Of a stretch of 64,000 nt of DNA, positions 55,980 to 64,000 are shown one piece after another; the stretch's first letter is position 1, and each line of letters begins with the position of its first letter. Position numbers and translations under genes: made by a program. The notes beneath the pieces are model-generated. The model did no database searches, had not been told where the DNA came from, and saw nothing but the letters and a program-made list of their open reading frames with translations. The stretch is from NCBI GenBank assembly GCA_030762175.1, contig CM060833.1, positions 154,348,501-154,412,500 on the forward strand, in the 5' to 3' direction. The DNA is from Metallyticus violacea. Its lineage: Eukaryota; Arthropoda; Insecta; Mantodea; Metallyticidae.

Positions 55980-56273
55980 TCGGTCCTGGTGGTATAGTGG
56001 TAACCATACTTGCCTTCTAAACCCAAGATCGCGGGTTCGATCCCGGCCAGGGCCGATGAATTTTTTAAAAATTCTAAGTTTGACTTCCTTCGGAAGGGAA
56101 GTAAAGCAGTGGGTCCCGTGTCGTACATTTACGGCACGATAAAGAACCTCAAGCCTGAAAGAAAAGGCCTCTGAGCAAAATTTGTCGGCCGTTTCACGTC
56201 CTGAATTGAATGAGACGCTGATGACCTCAGATGTTAAAGAGCGTCCATAAATAAAGAAAATCAACAAATCAAC
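55980..56273 (+). repeat. SINE family B, plus strand, full length, perfect target duplication
   Basis: The head CGGTCCTGGTGGTATAGTGG and B box GGGTTCGATCCC are intact. Target duplication GAGTGGAAAAAG is exact (55968-55979 and 56274-56285), so this is one of the younger copies. Confidence 0.96.
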
Positions 56274-56457
56274 GAGTGGAAAAAGGGCCTGTCTTCCGCA
56301 GAACTTTTCAGTTCCTGGTTGAATAATATGAACATAATAGATACAGGCTTTCGTTATAATCCTTGCCCGCTGACAGTGTGATCCAAGTCTCGGCTATCCG
56401 GCTAACCATTGCAGGGGACGTTTATATTTCAACTTCGTTTCCCTTTCCCTTTGTCAT

Positions 56458-56731
56458 TTTTTAATGGTGTTTAACGCCCGTTTTTACTATTGAGGCACCA
56501 CAGGCAGTGGACACTGATGAAACATGAGATGAAATGATATATTGGGAAAGTTTTTTTTTTAAAGGAAGGAAACGTTCCAGGTCTAAGTTTAGGGCGTTTC
56601 CCTGGCATTTGCTATTTATGAGGACTAAGGAAAACCTGGAAAAATCCTCAGTCAGGAAGAATGGTCTTGGCGTGAATCAAACCCCATATTTTACGAATCC
56701 GCGCCTTAATGACCTCGGCCACTCGTGGAAG
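56458..56731 (-). repeat. SINE family A, minus strand, with target duplication
   Basis: Full-length. Target duplication TTCCCTTTGTCAT (56445-56457) and TTCCCTTTTGTCAT (56732-56745), differing by one T. Confidence 0.95.
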
Positions 56732-56745
56732 TTCCCTTTTGTCAT

Positions 56746-57296
56746 GTTGAATGTTGCTTTCCAAACCCGTTTCCTGCCGTCCCGTGGCAATAAGCATTCA
56801 TTCGCAAAGCTGATTAGACTAAAGCAACGCATATTCGTATTTAAACATGCATTTAAATACAAATAATTACGTCGTGTAGTGCATGCGTTCAGAAACTTCC
56901 TGACCAATTGTCTCCTTCCAAAATTGCAACTCACAATGTTGTGTACAAATTTAAATATACTGTTTAAGCGCAATAAAAAAAATCACAAAGAAAGAAAAAA
57001 CAAGCACGAGCGAAAAAGTATAGATTTAACAGAGGAAATTAGTGCCTGTCAGGGGAACCGGACTGTAAAGGAAAGCATTATAAATGAAATAAATATTACA
57101 GTGGTGGAACTTAATCGCGTTAATCAGAATGTGTTTTCCCGGTACAACGATTGTTTAGCGCTTGGAAGAGAGCAAATTAGCATCTTCTATAAAATAAAAC
57201 CGAATATATGTTTTAGGAAGCGGGTGTAGCCGAGACATGAAATCCACGTGGACAGACAAGATTCATAACTAAAGCTCGATATATGTTTCTAGTTGT
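56746..57296. other. non-coding; unidentified frame at 56879-57229
   Basis: A 116-codon frame, lysine- and asparagine-rich (FKRNKKNHKERKNKHERKS), has no recognised family or splice support. Confidence 0.3.
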
Positions 57297-57320
57297 ATTA
57301 TACTACTGCTGCTGCTGCTG

Positions 57321-57362
<42 letters not shown>

Positions 57363-57414
57363 TTATTACTACTACTACTACTACTACTACTACTATTACT
57401 ACTACTACTATTAT

Positions 57415-57446
<32 letters not shown>

Positions 57447-57510
57447 TTACTACTACTACTATTACTACTACTACTACTACTATTACTACTACTACTACTA
57501 CTATTACTAT

Positions 57511-57558
<48 letters not shown>

Positions 57559-57559
57559 C
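57297..57559. repeat. (CTA)n trinucleotide array
   Basis: About 260 bp of CTA triplets with regular ATT replacements and a short GCT run at the start. It is the same motif class as the 27.5-29.5 kb array (its reverse complement). Thr, Tyr and Val frames here are artefacts. Confidence 0.97.
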
Positions 57560-58613
57560 ATGTGACTAATTTAAAAATTAACACCTCAGTTTAAAATGAA
57601 TTTAGAAATTTTCCGCAAGAATGGAATGTGCCCATTCTAATCTGTCCAATATTGAAAGTATAAATGCACTGCTGGTGTGTTGCCGTAAAGCCGGAGGCTG
57701 TAAGTGGTGCTACTCTAAGGAAAATCAATGGCAAAATCGAGGCCAAGAAAAGGAAAAGGAATGAAGAGTGCTGATAGGAAATGCAACATTTTACTTAATA
57801 GCGATTAGGAAACGAAAAGACTACTCGAGTCACGCAACTTCAACAATTGCCACATACTGTTGAAAAAGATGAAAGAAACTTTGATTTACAAAAATTATCA
57901 ACCTGTGCTTTGAAAAAGTGTTCCACTTAAAGAGGTTTACAGTGAATGCGGTTGACTGTATACTTTTTCAGAGAACTAGCGTTCACATGTTTTGTTAAAG
58001 ATCCATAAATTGTTAATTTGTTGATATAAGAAAGTATTTTGTGTACTAAGTGTGGAATTTCAACAGATATATCGATATTGTAGTTACTTAATTTTTTACG
58101 AAAATTCAACAATACAAAAATTCATGTGCCAATTTAACAAACCCTAAGGCACGCTCAATGTTCAAAATACGCGAATTTTGCTAGGAACTTAACTTTAGAA
58201 AATTAATTAAAGGCCATTCGAGAATGTGGCTAATTTTGAATTCAATACTAGTTTAGATGTGATTTTTTTTTTTGAGAAAGCTCTAACTTTTAAGAAAAAC
58301 AAGGATTAATTAACTATTGCCTATGGTTTTTTAACATTCTGTGACGTTTTTGTTTGCTGTAAGATAGAGATATATTTAAAAGTGTTGTCGAAATGATAAT
58401 AATTTTTAAGAGAACGGCATGTAAACAGATAAATATGTTGACCCATAGAAAAGCTCTCAACGTTTAGTTTTACTGTAACCGATCTAGTAACTGCAAGTTT
58501 GACCACCAGATAGCAGCGTTTGTAGTATGGCGGCTAATAGTGATAAGAAAACATTTTGCGCACTTGAATTTCATCAAAATTAGCTCATTATCAATGTTTA
58601 TTGACACTTCCAT
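57560..58613. other. non-coding, no recognised feature
   Basis: AT-rich, no supported reading frame. Confidence 0.4.
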
Positions 58614-58874
58614 AATTTCGTAAACCCAAGATCACGGGTTCAGTCATGGCCAGGGTCAATGGATATTTTCGGGCATAAAAATCCTAAGTATGGCTACATT
58701 CGGAAGGGAAATAACGACATAGGTTCCGTGTCGTACATTTACGGCATGTAAAAGAAACCCAAGCCTGAAAGAAAAGGTCTCTGAGCAAAATTTGTCGACC
58801 GTTTCACGCCCTGAGTTGAATGGAACGCTGATGATCTGAGATGTTAAAGAGCGTCCGTAAATAAAACAAATAAA
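58614..58874 (+). repeat. SINE family B, plus strand, A-box half missing
   Basis: Starts at TAAACCCAAGATCACGGGTT (B box ACGGGTTCAGTCATGG) and runs through the body to GTCCGTAAATAAAACAAAT. Confidence 0.88.
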
Positions 58875-59641
58875 CAACTTTCATTATTAACCTGCTTATA
58901 TTATTGGTTGTAGGACTCCATGGAAAGTCTGTACCGTAACCCATTATCCTTCTGTCAGTGACAAAGCACCCTATCTTCAAAATCCGAACATGGCAATGGC
59001 GAATGAAACAGTTGGAAGGCAGATCTTTCTTGCCGCTCGTATCATCAGATTTTGAAGTGGGAAAAAAAAAAAAAAAAATCAAGGAAACAAAATGCATTTC
59101 CCTATCATCTAGTTTAAAATTGCAGCTATTGGAAAGTGACCGTTTTGAAAGAATACGTCGAGGGTTTCTCTACAACCCGGCATAGCTATAAATAGTATAT
59201 GTTTTAAAATTATCCCCCCAAAAATATATTGAAAACCCGACAGTAATTTTGAATATCCCTAAATTTAAAATTATGCCTAGAAATTAAAGCATTTTAACAA
59301 ATAATTTATAGAACATAAGTGAGGTGCATTCCACCACACAAATACTATCCATTGGTGCGTTAACGTTTAACAAGTAACGCCGGGATAAATTCCGGCCAGC
59401 GTTCACGATATAGTAGGAGTAATAAAAAAAGCCATTCGCGTGGTAGTGAAGCAATTTTATGCTTTGAACAGTTTGTTTTCCGTTTCATCGCATTCCATAG
59501 TGAGACCGACTGCCTGCAAAGTGCTTTATAATCTTTCACATTTAATATTGAAAGCTATCACTAGCCTTTGGTGTGCCCTCACTGTTAGCAAAAATTATAG
59601 GATCAAAACTTAAACGCTACCCTGTGGAAATAACCATTACT
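58875..59641. other. non-coding; poly-A run near 59060-59078
   Basis: No supported reading frame or repeat match. Confidence 0.4.
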
Positions 59642-59653
59642 ATTAAAAATGAA

Positions 59654-59952
59654 ACCGCCACGGGTGGCCGAGGTCGTTAAGGCACGGACTCGTGAGCGGG
59701 AGGTCCGCGGTTCGAATCCCGCCAGGACCGTCCTCCCTGACTGGGGTTTTTTCCAGGTTTTCCTCAGTCTTCATAACTGGCAAATGCCGGGGAGGTACCT
59801 AAACTTAGGCCTGGAACGCTTCCTTCCTTTAAAAAAAAAAAAAAAATATCCTTTCCCAATTTATCATTTCATCTCATGTATCATCAGTGTCCACCGCCTG
59901 TGGTGCCTCAGTAGTGAAAACGGGCGTTAAACACTACTCAAAAAAAAAAAAA
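59654..59952 (+). repeat. SINE family A, plus strand, near-consensus, perfect target duplication
   Basis: The head CCGCCACGGGTGGCCGAGG, A box GGTGGCCGAGGTCGTTAAGG and B box CGGTTCGAATCCCG are intact, with long A runs. Target duplication ATTAAAAATGAA is exact (59642-59653 and 59953-59964). This is the best reference copy of family A here. Confidence 0.97.
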
Positions 59953-59964
59953 ATTAAAAATGAA

Positions 59965-60309
59965 GCAATAAATTTGTACAGATATCGACCTGAGTTTTCA
60001 TGTAGGCAGTCTAGGTTTCCAGAACTAGAACTGCTTTTAAAATCCAAAATACTCAATTAGTAATTGTTAAACTGATAAAAACGAAGTAGACAGTGCAATA
60101 TATTCTATTTTAATATAAAAGTGCTATATTAGTTTATGAATTAGCGTTTTATTTAATGACTAAAATCAAGCTAGGAATTTGAATATGTTTTCATTTTTTC
60201 ATGATAAAAACAAAATCTTAAAATAACAACTGATCTAGTTGAAATTAGTAAAACTATCATAAATATTTTAATTACTTTCATCTAATGCTAACTTTACTTA
60301 TCTTCAGAA
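59965..60309. other. non-coding, no recognised feature
   Basis: AT-rich flank of composite element S copy 3. Confidence 0.4.
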
Positions 60310-61000
60310 AAGTTCATCCCGCTGGAGCAGCGTAAACTAAGCAAATTTCTCACTTTGTAGAGTAATTTAAAAAATAATATAACATTCAAATTATGGTCTT
60401 AAAATCTAATTAAAAGAAATAAGTTATGGCATTACTGTGGGGCATCAGGGAAACAAAATTAGAATTCTTACAATCTATAAGTATAACAAAAAGATTAAAC
60501 CACAAAAAGTAACGGTATCTATTAATTAAATGTAATATATGACCATTGATAGACAAAACTATACTGTGTGGGTATTTTAAATATTTTTAAATGTAGCCGT
60601 CCTTATAAACTGAGCCCTCGATATCAACTTTACATTCAGAAAAATAATAGAAAGTTTCGAGTTACATTGTGCATTTAAAAAGATGATGTTCATATGTTTC
60701 AATTAAACAAAAACATGTTACTATTTAAAAATAATTATAATGTACTAAGTAAATATACATAATCAATAATAAACAATTGAACGTTTCATCAATTTTCATT
60801 GACTTTGAAATTTAATTTAAATGTTAATGAAGCAAAAACATGTTTTCTGAATGTTATATTACATAACAAATAGAATGTTCAAACACATATTAGATTAATA
60901 TTTCACATTTTGTATTTTCACAACGTATCTTATGTTAAATATAAAACATACATCTTTATAAATACAGTTTATATGCTGAATTAATTTGTCCTTTTATTTT
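60310..61000 (+). repeat. body of composite element S, copy 3
   Basis: Matches 42110-42690 and the minus strand of 38224-38830: starts AGCAGCGTAAACTAAGCAAA, includes ATAAGTTATGGCATTACTGT, GACCATTGATAGACAAAACT, ATGTTCATATGTTTCAATTA and ACATATTAGATTAATATTTC. No open frame, tRNA-like head or terminal inverted repeat is evident. Confidence 0.85.
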
Positions 61001-62340
61001 AAAACAATAGAGATAAAATTAAATGCAAGAGCCTTTTTTTTTAAATTTCGGTTTTTAAGTATACCCCTACTCCTAATGTTCCAATTTTCCTAATTTTCAG
61101 AAACTATTTTACTTATTTAATTGAAATGGTATGTGGTCAATGCTAGAGCGAGTTTTCAATTTTGCATTTCAGGTAAACCCTCATTTCTAAAGGCCTGATT
61201 TCCCTGATTTTCAGGAACTAATTTTCTTATTTTATTTAAATGATATATATAGAGTTTTGTTGCAAAAACGCAAATGGTGCAGCTAGGGTAATTTTTAAAT
61301 TCTGGTTTTCAGGTAAATCCTCACTCCTAATAATCTAACTATTTTTTCTAATTTGATTTAAATGGTAATTCCCAAGTTTTGTCGTGAGAAAAATATATAT
61401 TGGTGCTGCTAAAACAATTTTTAATTTTTGAGTTGCTGGTAAACCCGCACTCCAAATTGCCTGATTTCTCTAATTTTAGGGAAACTAATTGTATTTTATT
61501 TAAATGTTATAAACGGAGTTTCGTTGAAAACCGCTGGAATTATTTTGAAATTTTGGGTAAACCCCCCTCCTAATAGCTCAATTTCACTGATTTTCAGAAA
61601 CTATTTTTCTTATTTTTTACAATGGCATATATCCAGATCTTTTTATTTTAAAAAGTGCGACTGTTAGAATGACCTTTAAATTTCAATTTAATCCCCACTC
61701 ATTTTTCAGCTAACCCCCCCCCCCCATTCCTAATTTCTGATTTCACTTATTTTCAGAAACTATTAAAGGTACTTGAGCGATTTTTAAATTTTGGGTTTTA
61801 GGTCAAATCCCGTCCTAATAATCCGATTTCACTGATTTTCAGAAACTATTTTTCTTATTTTATTTCAATGGCACATACCGAGGTATCTAACGCCACGGGT
61901 GGCCCAGGTCGTTGAGGTGCAGACTCGTGAGCGGGAAGTCTAGGGTTCGATTTCTACTTGAACCGTGCTTCTTGACATTTTTTTTTTTCTTCCCAGGTTT
62001 TCCTCAATTATGGTAAATGGTAAATATTTTGCCATTTTATTGTTTTATCTCATATATCATCAGTGTCCACCGCCTGTGGTGCCTCAGTAGTAAAAATGTG
62101 TGTTAAATACTATTTTTTTTTAAAAAAAGACCAGTTACCTTTAAAACAATTTAAAATTGCGGCAACTAGAGCGATTTTAAAATTTCGCTTTAACCCCCAC
62201 TCGTTTTTTAGGTATAGCCATTAGGAAATATAGGTATATTTTCTAATGGTCCGATTGTCATGATTTTCAAAAACTACTTTTATTAGTTTATTTTAAAGAA
62301 ATCTACCAAGAGAATATTTCACTTAAGTTGTATCATGACG
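61001..62340 (+). repeat. ~140-bp satellite array of composite element S, copy 3
   Basis: Units with GATTTTCAGAAACTATTTTT, a CTTATTTTATTTAAATGGTA-like block and a GCTAGAGCG-like block recur with anchors at about 61143, 61283, 61407, 61533, 61674 and 61772. Spacing is mostly 124-141 bp. Another unit lies near 62166, beyond a SINE. Units are well diverged. Same order (body then array) as copy 2 and as the reverse complement of copy 1. Confidence 0.88.
61891..62129 (+). repeat. SINE family A inside the satellite array
   Basis: Head CGCCACGGGTGGCCCAGG and B box GGGTTCGATTTC, with a body deletion (the CCGGGGAGGTACCC region and its neighbours are missing). The end is GTGTTAAATACTATTTT. Satellite sequence resumes afterwards. 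Confidence 0.9.
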
Positions 62341-64000
62341 AAATAAATAAATAAACGAAACAAACTTGCTCGTAATCAATTAGTTATTGAAATAGTTAAT
62401 GTTTTGATGTGAGGAAACTTTCAGGAACATTTCGTGTTCGCAGCCGAATACAAAAGAGAGCCTTTATAATCTGTGGATAGATTCACTACTTTAGAGAAGA
62501 GGACTTGCAAGAAAAACAACACGGCGACTCTTCCTCAGATATTCCCTATTTGTCATGCTGTGAGTATAGTCCTGCGTTAATGTCAACATTGGCTGAACAC
62601 ATTCTCTCTGTCTCTGGTCACAACACTGATTTACGCATTGCTGTTGGCAAATCATGCTCCTATCATGCGCTTTCAAATGAAATTGATTGCTGTTGCTGAT
62701 TGTTAGGGTTCAGAAGTGAATTATCACTTTCTGTGATACATTGACTATGCAAAATATAATATAAAGCGGTTTTGTTCAAGTGTAAAATGAAATTGTCCTA
62801 CATAACATTATATTTTTGCTACTCATTTTCTATATTAGTAATTAAAAACATGTTTTTCTTGTACTTTCAATATTTTACAGGGTACCCACATATGAAATGT
62901 GTAAATATTGCAATTTTCAAGTGCCTTTCTTCAAACGTTTATCATTTACTGATTTACCAGTATAATAGACATATATTATATTCTAGTAGGTTTTGAAAAT
63001 ATGTCTTTACTATTGTACTAAATGTTCCACACGTTGCAGAATTTATAATAAAAAAATTATATGTTCATTTTAAATTGAAAAAACAAATTGGCATTTTTTG
63101 TTTGTTGGTTTTTTTTTTTCCTATCGTGATTGTCTCAAAAACTTTCTAAACTTTTAATTCTAGATATTTCACATGTTTCATAATTAGTAAAATTAATTGT
63201 TATATATAATGATACAATTAATTATCATACAGAGTGTCTTGAAAATTATATTACAACTAATTTTGTTCGTAATTACTGTTTATACGTTGTAAATCTGAAG
63301 AAAATTCTATAAAAACTGAAATGTGTACAACGTTTGAGTTTGAATCGATTATTTAGGAAAGAACTTAAGTTAATTTTTTGTCAAATTGAATTTAATGCTA
63401 GATCGGTTTCTGTGGTTGTTGATGCACAATTTTGGTCATGAAATGGAAGTGATCTGGAAACAACAATGTTGCAAAATTAACATCTAAATATTGCATTTAT
63501 TTATGAAACAGCAATAGAGAAATGACTTAGTTTCTTTCAGAAATTAACATTGTAAAGTATATTTTTATCAAGATATAGAAATATTGATTTTATGTAAACA
63601 TATTTAGTAAAACAACTAATTTAACAATTGTAAAACAAAGTGTTTTATATAAGTTTTAAAGGCAGTTAGTTAAGTTGAACCCTATTAATAGTTACACTTG
63701 TTAGGTGATTTCTTTCTGTATCATGCAAAGAAAAGCTCAAATGAAATCTGCTGTTTTTTTCTGAAATATCTAAATGAAATGTGCTCCTGACTCTCAAAGA
63801 ACTTCATCTGTACAGTGTTTATGTGGAGGTTAAAACAAAAACCAATGCATGATAAAAGTCTAATGGTTCTTACACATATTTGGGGAATTTTATAAAATTG
63901 TTCACTGTTTTCCTAATTGTGGTCACTTTATACGGTCTGTGACCGTGAATGATTAAGTCAAGATGGAAAAAATATTATAGATTTTATGACCCTAATGATT
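62341..64000. other. non-coding, no recognised feature
   Basis: AT-rich, T-rich sequence with short frames (for example 62505-62699 and 62772-62996) that have no family resemblance or splice evidence. Confidence 0.4.

Noticed and set aside
56879..57229. 116-codon frame as a gene
   Set aside because: Lys/Asn-rich with no family, start context or splice evidence; chance is likely in AT-rich DNA.
57283..57594. Poly-Tyr, poly-Thr and poly-Val frames
   Set aside because: Same artefact from a (CTA)n array.

Overview
The window looks like non-coding DNA from a large, AT-rich, repeat-laden arthropod genome, most likely an insect. The reasons are the mix of mariner, DUF4817-type, piggyBac-like and PIF/Harbinger transposase relics, R1-like and CR1/Jockey-like LINE fragments, and several high-copy tRNA-derived SINE families. 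I could not fix the species from sequence alone. There are no bacterial-style genes, operons, CRISPR arrays, rRNA genes or intact tRNA genes. The only piece that reads like host protein-coding sequence is one 182-bp candidate internal exon on the minus strand (16899-17080), with a good acceptor and a GTAAGT donor. The window may therefore sit inside or near a long-intron gene transcribed leftward.

Layout. 0.6-2.8 kb: SINE cluster (families B, A, C). 3.4-5.0 kb: a decayed LINE reverse-transcriptase fragment split by a 702-bp inverted-repeat element (MITE) with TA duplications. 6.5-8.8 kb: a decayed piggyBac-like element, then a LINE C-terminal fragment. 9.2-11.0 kb: three AT-rich tandem arrays. 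12.3-14.3 kb: an internally deleted DUF4817-type element and a longer, different DUF4817-type copy cut by a SINE. 14.9-16.2 kb: mariner copy 1. 16.9-17.1 kb: candidate exon. 18.0-19.5 kb: unidentified dispersed repeat, foldback repeat, SINE B. 20.1-21.3 kb: SINE D and a Harbinger fragment. 27.0-27.3 kb: mariner fragment. 27.5-29.5 kb: a ~1.9-kb (TAG)n-type array with a SINE inside. 30.4-31.8 kb: SINEs. 33.2-34.5 kb: 5'-truncated R1-like LINE with perfect target-site duplication. 34.5-35.7 kb: second deleted DUF4817-type element carrying a SINE. 37.0-38.8 kb, 42.1-42.9 kb and 60.3-62.3 kb: three copies of an unrecognised composite element made of a ~0.6-kb body and a tandem array of ~140-bp units. 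39.4-40.7 kb: mariner copy 2. 43.5-45.2 kb: DUF4817-type fragments and SINEs. 46.7-47.3 kb: second copy of the unidentified dispersed repeat. 47.8-48.3 kb: mariner fragment. 50-62 kb: many SINEs, a 254-bp tandem duplication and a (CTA)n array.

How the parts relate. The SINEs are non-autonomous and need a LINE partner that is not present intact here. Every transposase is broken, and both mariner copies have lost the first two catalytic aspartates. SINE insertions with 9-13 bp target duplications give a relative order of events: the composite element, the DUF4817-type elements and the (TAG)n array were already there when SINEs landed in them. The long unbroken reading frames at 27.5-29.5 kb and 57.3-57.6 kb are trinucleotide-repeat artefacts, not proteins. 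The best candidates for something undescribed are the composite satellite-bearing element, the dispersed repeat at 18.0/46.7 kb and the candidate exon.
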